From Nitrospiraceae bacterium (GTDB lineage Bacteria; Nitrospirota; Nitrospiria; Nitrospirales; UBA8639), in assembly GCA_020632595.1 (NCBI GenBank), contig JACKFF010000001.1, positions 248,001 to 312,000 on the forward strand: a stretch of DNA of 64,000 bases, written 5' to 3'. Position numbers and translations under genes: made by a program. Below are positions 47,811-56,641 of this stretch, piece by piece; within the stretch, counting starts at the first letter, position 1, and every line of letters begins with the position of its first letter. The notes under the pieces were generated by a model that worked only from the letters and a program-made list of their open reading frames with translations, was not told the origin of the DNA and did not search any database.

Positions 47811-48584
47811 ATGAAACGAATCACGTTCTTCATTTATGGCACTCTGTGCTACGTGTTCTTTCTGGGCATCTTTTTATATGCCGTGGGCTTTCTGGGTAAC
47901 TTTGGTGTCCACAACACCATCGATGGTCAAGCCCAGGTTTCAGTCTGGCAGGCATTGACTATCAATACGCTCCTGTTGGGTCTTTTTGCCATCCAACATA
48001 GCGTGATGGCCCGGCAGGGCTTTAAACGGTGGTGGACGCAATATATTCCCAAACCCATTGAGCGCAGCACCTATGTGCTCTGCACCAACATTGCACTGGC
48101 TCTTCTGTTTTATGCCTGGCAACCCATGGGAGGCGAGATTTGGCACATTCAAGATACAATCGGGCGGGGCCTGCTCTATAGCCTTTTTGCGGCAGGTTGG
48201 GGATTGATCCTCATGGCCACTCTCCTCATCAATCATTTTGATTTGTTCGGCATGCGGCAGGTCTGGCTCTATTTGCGAAAACAGGAGTATACCCCATTAC
48301 CATTCAAGACCCCCGCCCTGTATCAGCAGGTACGGCATCCTCTGTATGTCGGTTGGCTCTTGGTCTTCTGGGCTACCCCAACGATGACGGTTGCCCATCT
48401 TGTCTTTGCGATGACGACAACCATCTATATCCTAATGGCCATTCAATGGGAAGAAAGAGATTTGGTGACTTTCCATGGGGAAGCGTATAAAGACTATCAA
48501 CAACGGGTACCCATGCTCATTCCCCGTTTTTTCAGAGGGAACCACATGGGTAAACCACAAGCCGCAAGGACATTGTCTGCATGA
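47811..48584 (+). CDS. mddA: Methanethiol S-methyltransferase (MddA-like, isoprenylcysteine methyltransferase fold)
   Basis: A 257-aa membrane protein with five or six helices. It matches MddA in the opening FFIYGTLCYVFFLGIFLYAVG, in the LFAIQHSVMARQGFKRWW segment and in the IPKPIERSTYVL segment, then the ICMT-type C-terminal core YQQVRHPLYVGWLLVFW and EERDLVTFHGEAYKDYQQRVP. MddA methylates methanethiol with S-adenosylmethionine to give dimethyl sulfide. AAAGGAG precedes the ATG. It appears to be the second gene of the sigma-54-controlled unit and is followed by a terminator hairpin. Confidence 0.82.
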   Translation: MKRITFFIYGTLCYVFFLGIFLYAVGFLGNFGVHNTIDGQAQVSVWQALTINTLLLGLFAIQHSVMARQGFKRWWTQYIPKPIERSTYVLCTNIALALLFYAWQPMGGEIWHIQDTIGRGLLYSLFAAGWGLILMATLLINHFDLFGMRQVWLYLRKQEYTPLPFKTPALYQQVRHPLYVGWLLVFWATPTMTVAHLVFAMTTTIYILMAIQWEERDLVTFHGEAYKDYQQRVPMLIPRFFRGNHMGKPQAARTLSA

Positions 48585-48602
48585 AAGCCTGAGGAACAAA
48601 AC

Positions 48603-48637
48603 CCGCTGCGTGGCTTTGCCACGCAGCGGCGGCTTTA
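48603..48637 (+). terminator. Hairpin terminator after mddA
   Basis: Perfect 12-bp stem CCGCTGCGTGGC/GCCACGCAGCGG with a TTT loop, 18 bp after the mddA stop, followed by CGGCTTTA. The T-run is short. The rest of the gap to 48915 shows nothing else. Confidence 0.7.
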
Positions 48638-48915
48638 TCTCATTGCCAGAGAAGGGAAGACACCAATGCGGACAGGTAAAACCGAAATTTTTCTAAATCT
48701 TTCCCAGGAAGCTAGCTGGATGAAAAAGTTTAGATGGTATGGAGTAACGTTTTTCTTGATCAAAGGAGCATTTTGGCTTATCACCCCTTTCATTATCTAT
48801 GCCTTCAACTAAATCTCTCGAGCTTTTCCCAGACTGTCGGCCCATGAGCAAGTTAAGAAGTAAAATCCACGCAGACGAACGTATCCCACGATTGAGTTTG
48901 AACCCCAGCAAGGCA

Positions 48916-49272
48916 TCATGGCTTCCAAAGCACTGCGAGCCAGATCGTGTCTTGTTGGGGGTCGGTCCATTCCACCCGATGTCTGGTATGCGCTGGAAGA
49001 TGAAGGGCATCTCCAGGTCCAAGCATCCTTTCAGGTTGTCCTTCAATCTTGAGTGTCGCCTTTCCTGCCAGCACTACAACCCATTCATGCTCTGCCTGGT
49101 CATACCAGAAATCTGGTGGAGAGGACTGGCCCCGCGACACGATGCGTTCAATTCTTACAGAACGACTCCTCAAGACCTCACTCGTCAATTCGTGGTCAAC
49201 ATGTTCAGGAATATTGGCGAAGAGATTTTGAGATAGTTCCATTCTCTGCACTTTTCTTGACAAATCGGCCAT
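48916..49272 (-). CDS. Cupin-domain protein
   Basis: A 118-aa single-domain cupin. Motif 1 is approximated by DQAEHEWVVVLAGKATLKIEG and motif 2 by GPGDALHLPAHTRHRVEWT; His and Glu residues (HEW...E, then HTRHRV) can bind a metal. No signal peptide. An internal start at MELSQNLF (about 33 bp in) is possible. Such small cupins include phosphomannose isomerase-like and lyase-like proteins, and the substrate cannot be deduced. It stands alone, convergent with mddA. Confidence 0.85.
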   Translation of the reverse strand: MADLSRKVQRMELSQNLFANIPEHVDHELTSEVLRSRSVRIERIVSRGQSSPPDFWYDQAEHEWVVVLAGKATLKIEGQPERMLGPGDALHLPAHTRHRVEWTDPQQDTIWLAVLWKP

Positions 49273-49597
49273 ATAAAATGTAGCTCACAGAAAGGTTTCG
49301 GCCTTATGGCATCCTCTTTCCTGGGCCCGGCCGACTGCCATAGGTTCATTGAGGCGAGCTCTGATCATTGGGAATAATCAGAACTCAGCCATCTTTGGGG
49401 GGAAAAACCGAAGGATGGATCAGCGGCTGAATACGAAGATGTAAAGGCCCACGGAGAAGAATCAGGAGCCTGCCGAAAATTTAAAATGGGGACCATAAAA
49501 ACGGACCAGACAGACTTTCCAAAAAGAATTGATTCCTCTGCTCTACATCCCAGACGCTCCCTCAAGGCACGTCTTTAGCCAAATTGACTTACAACCT
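49273..49597. other. Intergenic region without recognisable content
   Basis: 325 bp between the cupin gene and the Pal gene. The only frames are short and unlike protein; nothing further seen. Confidence 0.4.
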
Positions 49598-50541
49598 TTA
49601 CTGCACGACAAAATGACCACGTCGGTTTTCCTGCCAGCACTCTTCATTCTGATCGGTGCAAAACGGCTTCTCTTTTCCATAACTCACAACCTGCAGATTT
49701 TCACTGGGGACGCCCAAATCAACTAAATATTCCCTCACCGCATTTGCCCGTCGCTCGCCAAGCACCATATTATAACTTTCCGTGCCACGCTGATCACAAT
49801 GTCCTTCGATCACAATCTTATTATTCGCCAAGCCGGAAGCCAGTGTTTGGGCATTTTTCTGCAGAACAGAGATCGCATCCGCCCGAATAGAAAATCGGTC
49901 ATAATCGAAATAAATATCTCCCAACGATTTGAGCAAAGCTTCCGTCTTCTTTTCAATGACTTCAGGCACTCCTGAGGCTTGCTGAGCTGATGAGTCCATC
50001 TCAGGCTCCACCCGAGCGATCATTTGATCCGGGGAGCCGCCTCTTCCCGAATTACCGGTCGTGCGGGCATTTCCGGTTCAAGCGCAATCGGCGGGATCCC
50101 AGCCACTTGTGAGTCTTGAGGAGATGCCTGGCCTGGCATGGTTGGTAAGATAGGAGACGGAGTAATAACGGGTTCAGCTACCAGGGGAGCTTCTAGAGGC
50201 GAAGAAACAGCAGGTTCAACAACTGTCGTTCGAGGAGTTGCAAAAATATCAGCTGGAGCCGCGGGACGAATAACCGGGCGGACAGGCTCTTCCACAGGAA
50301 TGTCCATAGCGGCGATCCCATTTAACGCTTCAGCTTGCACGGGCGGCCGAACAACCGCCTCAGCAGGTGGTGTCTCAGGTTCGACTTTTACCGCTTGGGG
50401 CATAGCTGGAGGCTCAGTCACACTAATAACCGTCGTTTGTAGTTTGGAACTACACCCCCCCATTATCGCAATCAGGCATCCGCCCAATAGGCCAAATTTT
50501 CCTACTCTCCTTACATTCGAAAAAGACAATACTTCGATCAT
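49598..50541 (-). CDS. pal: Pal-like OmpA-domain lipoprotein with Pro-rich linker, frame broken at a G-run
   Basis: Two frames make one ~314-aa outer-membrane lipoprotein. The first has the lipobox IAIMGGCSSK and a long Pro/Val/Glu-rich linker (about 35-170). Adding one base at the G4 run 50031-50034 gives EEAAPPDQMIARVEPEM and leads into the OmpA-like peptidoglycan-binding domain: IYFDYDRFSIRADA, EGHCDQRGTESYNMVLGERR. The Pal signature GHCDxRGTxxYN is clear. It tethers the outer membrane to peptidoglycan. The linker is much longer than in classic Pal. GGAGGT precedes the ATG. Alternatively, two overlapping genes (ATGA). Confidence 0.82.
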
Positions 50542-50940
50542 GTTTTACCTCCACCATTTCCTTTTCTTGACTGCCGATGCCTCAGCTACATCCCATTCGC
50601 AATTTGATTCCTCATGCCCTTCAAGAATTTCTCTTAGCAGGGCCTCTGTCTTTCCTCATGATAATCTTATTCCCAAACTTTATGCAGTCCCTTAGAATTG
50701 TGTCAAGAACTCAAATGTGGCATCCCTGAGCACCACTTTAGTCTCATTACAGAATGCCTTTTGGTAAATTCCAGGTCAAGCGTCGTCCGAACAAAACTAC
50801 ATGAAATCCCTGCGTAAAACAACCTTTCATCCTGATCTTGGCAAGTCCATTGGAGCAGGCCCTGCTATATCGAACATCTCTTTAGGTTGCATCACGATAG
50901 CATGGTGTCTCCCACAACTATGAAAACTTTTTTTGTTTAT

Positions 50941-53262
50941 CCAGAATATCTATAGAGAACTCTGAGCCCCTTCCGTCAGGATATTTCAGAGAATCGAATT
51001 CACCAACTAATTGGCAACGTGAGACCGGAAGATTTTTGAGCTCTCTAAAGTTCTTCAGTGCCGCCGCAAAAGATGATTCCCCGGAGGCCAGCCTCTATCG
51101 AATCCTAAGTGCAACTTCGAAACAATACCCAAATCAATACGCCTCAGTTCATAATAAGGTTCCCTACACCATCATCCCCAATTTGAAATTATTTTGAACC
51201 CCATCAACCCTAATATAAGAACCGGCACTTTCCGTTTCACTCTCACGAATCACCTCTCGTCATGACTCATTCATCCATTTGGGAATTGTGGGTTATTTCT
51301 CATATTTTCCCATTTCAATATATGAGTGCCAGAACACCTCTATTCTATTTCCGGCTTTCGTAGTGAGCTCTTTCAAAGTTCAGGCAGCCTTATTAAATGA
51401 TTCCATTTTGTCAGGCAATTGATGAATATGATTCATTGATGGATTAATTTAACGATCATAAAGTCCATGATTGATCTTTACCCTTAAGTCCCTGATACTT
51501 CTGAAGGAAGTTGACTCCGTCCTGTAGGGTTTCACCTGCATGACTTTCATCAAATCTTATACCAAGGCAATTCATAAACATATGAAATATTTCAACTTTT
51601 ATGAAAATTTCCACCTGGAACACCCCTTGCATTTAAACCGCTTAAACATTGCAACTCACCAACTATTGGGGCCAGTAATTTTTTGAATATGCCGTTTCAT
51701 TAACTAGCTCAACGATATGGAGCCAGACGTGGTATGGATGTCCTAAGTTGAAACATGGCAAGAATGGAATTGAGCGCCATTTTATGAGCCTCGGCGGAGG
51801 GACTGGTTTCAGGGGAACTACGATTTCGACCGCACCCGAAGTCTGGTCTCCTCATCAGCCACCTTCTCAAAAGTCCCTCCGCCATCTTTTGAGAGAAATC
51901 ATTTCAACACCAATAATTGTAAGGCATCATGAAAATTTTAGGCGTGTATCAGCATTCACCAAAATCCGGCCCTCCCAAGGTTCCCATCAAAGACAGAATC
52001 CTGTTAGTTGATGATGATCGACATCATCGAACCTGCCTGAAAGAATTTCTAGAGCTTCGGGGGTATGTGTGTTCAGAAGCAGGAAATGGTGTGGAAGGGC
52101 TTCAGAATATCTATAGAGAACTCTGAGCCCCTTCCGTCAGGATATTTCAGAGAATCATTACCACCAACTAATTGGCAACGTGAGATGGAAGATTTTGATT
52201 TCTCTAAAGTTCTTCAGTGCCGCCGCAAAGATGATTCCCGGAGGCCAGCCTCTATCGAATTTTCTAAGTGCAACTTCGAAACAATACCCAAATCAATACG
52301 CCTCAGTTCATAATAAGGTTCCCTACACCATCATCCCCAATTTGAAATTATTTTGAACCCCATCAACCCTAATATAAGAACCGGCACTTTCCGTTTCAAT
52401 TTCACGAATCACCTCTCGTCATGACTCATTCATCCATTTGGGAATTGTGGGTTATTTCTCATATTTTCCCATTTCAATATAAGGAGTGCCAGAACACCTC
52501 TATTCTATTTCCGGCTTTCGTAGTGAGCTCTTTCAAGAAAGTTCAGGCAGCCTTATTAAATGATTCCATTTTGTCAGGCAATTGATGAATATGATTCATT
52601 GATGGATTAATTTAACGATCATAAAGTCCATGATTGATCTTTACCCTTAAGTCCCTGATACTTTGAAGGAAGTTGACTCCGTCCTGTAGGGTTTCACCTG
52701 CATGACTTTCATCAAATCTTATACCAAGGCAATTCATAAACATATGAAATATTTCAACTTTTATGAAAATTTCCACCTGGAACACCCCTTGCATTTTAAA
52801 CCGCTTAAACATTGCAACTCACCAAGAATTGGGGCCAGTAATTTTTTGAATATGCTGTTTCATTAACTAGCAAAAAACGATATGGAGCCAGACGTGGTAT
52901 GGATGTCCTAAGTTGAAACATGGCAAGAATGGAATTGAGCGCCATTTTATGAGCCTCGGCGGAGGGACTGGTTTCAGGGGAACTACGATTCCCGACCGCA
53001 CCCGAAGTCTGGTCTCCTCATCAGCCACCTCTCAAAGTCCCTCCGCCATCTTTTGAGAGAAATCATTTCAACACCAATAATTGTAAGGCATCATGAAAAT
53101 TTTAGGCGTGTATCAGCATTCACCAAAAATCCGGCCCTCCCAAGGTTCCCATCAAAGACAGAATCCTGTTAGTTGATGATGATCGACATCATCGAACCTG
53201 CCTGAAAGAATTTCCCAGAGCTTGGGGGTATGTGTGTCAGAAGCAGGAAATGGCGCATGTGG
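50941..53262. repeat. 1.16-kb imperfect direct tandem duplication
   Basis: Copy 1 (about 50941-52103) and copy 2 (about 52104-53262) are collinear throughout, both starting GAATATCTATAGAGAACTCT and both holding the same start of a response-regulator gene near their end. They differ mainly by 1-3-base indels, often at homopolymers, with few substitutions. Copy 1 ends by breaking the receiver gene; only copy 2 continues into its second half. Non-coding apart from the receiver. This is either a recent duplication or, more likely given the indel pattern, an assembly artefact. Confidence 0.8.
51929..52126 (+). pseudogene. Truncated response regulator (duplication copy 1)
   Basis: Reads MKILGVYQHSPKSGPPKVPI, then KDRILLVDDDRHHRTCLKEF, the receiver start with its acidic triad. 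The protein is cut after about 57 codons where the duplicated block restarts, leaving NIYREL and a stop. The phospho-acceptor region is missing. The missing part is present in copy 2. Confidence 0.8.
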
Positions 53263-53570
53263 AAGGGCTTGAAATTTTACAGAAAGAGTCCGTCTCCATC
53301 ATCATTACCGACAACAATATGCCACAGATGGATGGACTTGATTTCATTGAACAAGTGAATCACAGATATTCCCAGGAAATTCTCTCCATTTTTCTCATCA
53401 CTGCCGAATTATCCCACCTTGTCCGTCTTCGGGCATTTAAAAACGGGGTCAATCGGGTCTTTGAAAAGCCCTTGGATTTTCAGGAGCTCTGCAATGCCGT
53501 AGACTGGGTCACAAAATTTGACATCCATCAATCGACGACCAACAAATACTCCTCCGCCAGATACTTCTAA
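53093..53570 (+). CDS. Response regulator receiver (duplication copy 2), frame-disturbed N-terminus
   Basis: From ATG 53093 the same N-terminus as copy 1 can be followed, but extra and missing bases (for instance five instead of four A in CCAAAAATC) shift the frame several times before 53240. From there the receiver is intact: IIITDNNMPQMDGLDFI (phospho-acceptor Asp), LITAELSHLVRLRAF, VFEKPLDFQEL. Combining copy 1's start with copy 2's end gives a plausible receiver protein of about 165 aa with no output domain. No partner kinase adjoins. Confidence 0.7.
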
Positions 53571-54022
53571 AATTCTTTTTCTTTCAGGATGGAGGGCCGC
53601 CACCTGAGTTTCTCCAGATTATTCAGGGAATTGCTCATAGAATTACAACATGACAGCTATTTTAAAATACCGTACACCTTTTTGGAAGGACTGCTACACG
53701 ACAACACCTGCTCAATCTTTTATTCGTCACCGACTCACTGTTCACTCCAAGAGACTTTTTTGTCCAATGTGATTAGCTGACACCGCTAAAAAGTTGCGCA
53801 TTATTTGAATTTCCATCCTCTTCCCATCTCCTATCGGCAACTACCGATCGGCTCTAGGGACAGACGCTCTTACCTTTCGAGAGGGCCTTGTTTGCCTTAA
53901 CCCCGAATGTTGCCCTGCTCCTCCGTAGTTCGCCTCCGTCCCATCCGATAAAGCCGGATAAGGCGTCCCTTGGTTTTAAGTCCTTTTGCCGAAACAAAAG
54001 GACCTCGGCTGCCGGGACGACA
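53571..54022. other. Intergenic region left of the IS element, with inverted repeat
   Basis: No supported gene in 452 bp. A perfect 9-bp inverted repeat GTCCTTTTG-CCGAAA-CAAAAGGAC lies at 53980-54003, just outside the IS end. It could be a terminator or part of a repeat. Confidence 0.45.
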
Positions 54023-54037
54023 CCCATAGCTGTTAAG

Positions 54038-55394
54038 CTAAGAAGAGTTTTGCTCTGGAGACAGTTGCGGGTCGACTCGGGCTTCCAGCATTGCCAGCGT
54101 CGTCATTCCGTGATCGTTGGGACTGTTTGGTACAGTGCCGCAGTAACGGCTCGAGTTCACGAGACAGATGGGCCCTCCCTTGCGCTGAACGAGATGATCA
54201 TCTGTTGTGCAAGCTGAAAGGCGCGCTCCTGGAGTCGCTTGTACAACTTCTCCAGGCTGATCTCTTGGCCCGCGGTCAGCCACAGCGCGGTGATTGGCGC
54301 CGGTATGAAGGCGATGCACCCACACCGCCGTAATCCATTTGCCATAGAGTTCACAGCGCACTCGATGTTCATTGCTGGTGGTCGAGTGGTGCACGCGCAG
54401 AATCGATTTGAATTGTTTGAACACCAACTCGATCTGCCAGCGCAGCGTATACAAGGCCCGCACCATGTTGAGGGGCAGCCAGGCTTCAGGCGCATTCGTG
54501 ATGAAGAGCGTCCAGTCACACCACGTCAGATGTCGAGCGTCTGAGCGGTCCGGCCTTGCTGCTGGGCGTGAGCCTTGACGCGCCGCCGCGTTGTCGGGCT
54601 ATCTGGGGACTCACGCGCAAGCACACGAGGCGGCAGGGAGTTTGTTTGCTGAGGGCCCCTGGCCCAGGCGCACCAGGGATCTCCCAGGTCAGGACGGGCC
54701 CCTGGGCCAAGTAAGCGGTCGAGGTCAAGCGGCGCGCCGGTCTGGGCTACTTCGACCGTGGTGCCGACCATGAACCGGGTTAAAAAATACGCGTCGCGGG
54801 CCATGATGGCGTTCAGAGTGCGCAGCTTGAAATAGCCTTGGTCCATGAGCACGAGATCCTGCGGGTTGAGGAGAGCGGGCAGCCGATCCGTGTAGCGATT
54901 ATCCGGAACCGTCCCAGCGGTGGGCTCCAGGAAGATCAGTTCTCCCTGTTTGTAGTCATAGGCGACTTGGATCTTGCAATTGGCCGGGGAGGCATTCCCG
55001 CCGGCCCCCGGCCAGACCTTCTGCAGCTTTGGGCTGACATCCCAACTCGAACTATCCACCAGCAACACGCGGCCGAAAGGCCGCAGCAACATCGTGCGTA
55101 TTCCCGCCCCCTGGAATTTCTGGTGCAAGATCGTGTGCAAGCAGCGCTTGAGAAACTGAGCGGCAGAGGCCGTAAACCGCTGATGCAGGGCTTCCCGACT
55201 CATGCGGGCTTTCAGAGCCCCCACCATTCCCCCCAGCGACGGATGCTTCATCCCGAATTGTCCTAGGGTCATCAGCACCAGGAAGTCATACGGCTGGAGC
55301 ACGCCTTGGCGTTGAGCGAACCCCGTTGCCTTAGCCAGCCCATTGAGGTGTTTTTTTTAAACCCCTCCACCATCCCGAACAGGGCGGCCCTCAT
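54038..55394 (-). pseudogene. IS4-family DDE transposase, multiply frameshifted
   Basis: Start inferred at ATG 55394, overlapping the upstream gene's stop (ATGA). A poly-A tract (A8, 55351-55358 on the minus strand) shifts the frame, after which the main frame (55302-54526) carries the catalytic Asp residues in LLVDSSSWDVS and LVLMDQGYF. It then breaks near 54530, and the next frame carries RWQIELVFKQFKS with the catalytic Glu. A further switch near 54290 gives ALWLTAGQEISLEKLYKRLQ, and the final segment ends at 54038 within the inverted repeat. All catalytic motifs exist but not in one frame. Confidence 0.8.
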
Positions 55395-55723
55395 GCTCGG
55401 CTCCCGAAGCCCTGGCAGCGAGCCAGCGCGACTTCGGCCTGCACCCAGTCGGTCATCAACGTTTTCAAACGCTGATACCGTTTGAGCCGCCGCCGGACCT
55501 CCGCCAGATCCTTCTTTGGAATAAACAGGGTGGAACTCTTGCCGGCTACGGTGAAGCTCAGTTGATGGTACGGCCCATGCTTCTTCGGCTCCTGAGGGTC
55601 TTTACACTGACACCCGGCCGTGCCGCAGACATTCCATTGGGTGGTCAGGCTCCCCGGCAGGACGGGGCCGAGGTCAGTCAGCTGAGCCTTAATGCGGTGC
55701 AGGGTGCGTTCTTCTCTCGTCAT
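55391..55723 (-). CDS. IS-associated DUF6788-like protein
   Basis: A 110-aa protein with a helical start, GPVLPGSLTTQWNVCG, the Cys cluster CGTAGCQCKD followed by KHGPYHQLSF, and a basic C-terminal coil (EVRRRLKRYQRLKTLM). This is the plan of DUF6788 proteins, frequently linked to transposase genes. The Cys/His cluster could bind zinc. Its stop overlaps the transposase start by ATGA, so it is part of the insertion sequence and translated with it. Function unknown; a DNA-binding accessory is likely. Confidence 0.75.
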   Translation of the reverse strand: MTREERTLHRIKAQLTDLGPVLPGSLTTQWNVCGTAGCQCKDPQEPKKHGPYHQLSFTVAGKSSTLFIPKKDLAEVRRRLKRYQRLKTLMTDWVQAEVALARCQGFGSRA

Positions 55724-55840
55724 GGGGACCTCCTGGTTGAACCGATAGCCGCTATAATGCTATCGGTAATATAGCACAAAAAAAGCGCCCGGCCAGCGCT
55801 CTTTGAAAGTTTTCTGTCTCCTTAGCTTAACAGCTATGGG

Positions 55841-56641
55841 ACGAACCCCGGCTTAAGAGGATCTCTGAAACTTTTGTACCTATACATCGGCGAAAAACTT
55901 CCCAAGACCAAGATCTCGCAATAATCGCTCCGTTCGCGTGGGCACTTCAACCTTCGTCTGTTTCTATAGAGAGCCTGTCTCTTCCAGATTCCCACCAGAC
56001 TCATTTCGTGTTTCACTGTCGACACACTCCGTCTGTAACATTCGCATTGCGTGCTTCACGGAAGATAGCTTCTTAAAACTTCTGCGGCAACAATCCCCAG
56101 GCTGAACTCCATATAGAAAACCTCCTTCCACCAAACCTGCACGAAACAAGAACTAGGTGCAGTGTTTGAAGTCCTAGCTATTCCAAGCTGCCACCCTTGA
56201 AGCATGATCACTATGAGAGGGTTGCTGGCCTCTTCCTGATAAAATTAAGGATCTCAGCTAAAGATAACCTCCCCCCCTTTGGCGACACATGGGGTCAACG
56301 GTTGAACTGACGTATGCCATGGGAAAAGGGACGAAATGCGACCACATGCAGGGCTTTGTCGGCGGCCAATATCAAAAGGGATTTGATGGGAAGCTTCACA
56401 ATCTCCATCCGGAAAGTACCACAGCATGTCCACAGTGGCCGATCCTGACCATGTGCTTCTTGCCAACATCGAATTCCATCGCGATGAAGGAGAAACAACC
56501 AACGACAGGACAGGAGGAGAATACCCTGCTAAGACACCGATGAGTCGTTGACATGCGGCGGAAGGGTCGGACAATTTCTCAGGGAGGATGAGCAGAGAAC
56601 AGAAACCTAAACGGGGATGGAAGTTATCACCAGATTATTCC
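55841..56641. other. Gene-free stretch right of the IS element
   Basis: 801 bp. Short overlapping frames exist on both strands (for example 56254-56574) but none has a ribosome site or a family match I recognise. It may be remnant DNA cut off from a gene by the insertion sequence. Confidence 0.4.

Larger units (their letters stand above)
54023..55840 (-). mobile_element. IS4-type insertion sequence with perfect 20-bp inverted repeats
   Basis: The ends are CCCATAGCTGTTAAGCTAAG (54023-54042) and its exact reverse complement (55821-55840), bounding 1,818 bp. Inside, both on the minus strand, are a small DUF6788-type gene and a DDE transposase gene in several frames. Flanks share only ACGA immediately outside, so no clear target-site duplication is seen. 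Confidence 0.85.

Noticed and set aside
50941..53262. Possible CRISPR or long repeat array
   Set aside because: There are just two long copies with no short regularly spaced repeats; it is a tandem duplication or assembly artefact.
55351..55358. Programmed ribosomal frameshift at the A8 tract of the transposase
   Set aside because: Several other frame breaks lie further along the same gene, so simple indels or decay explain it better; left as a possibility only.
56254..56574. 106-codon minus-strand frame right of the IS element
   Set aside because: No start signal, no family match, and overlapping frames of similar length on the other strand.
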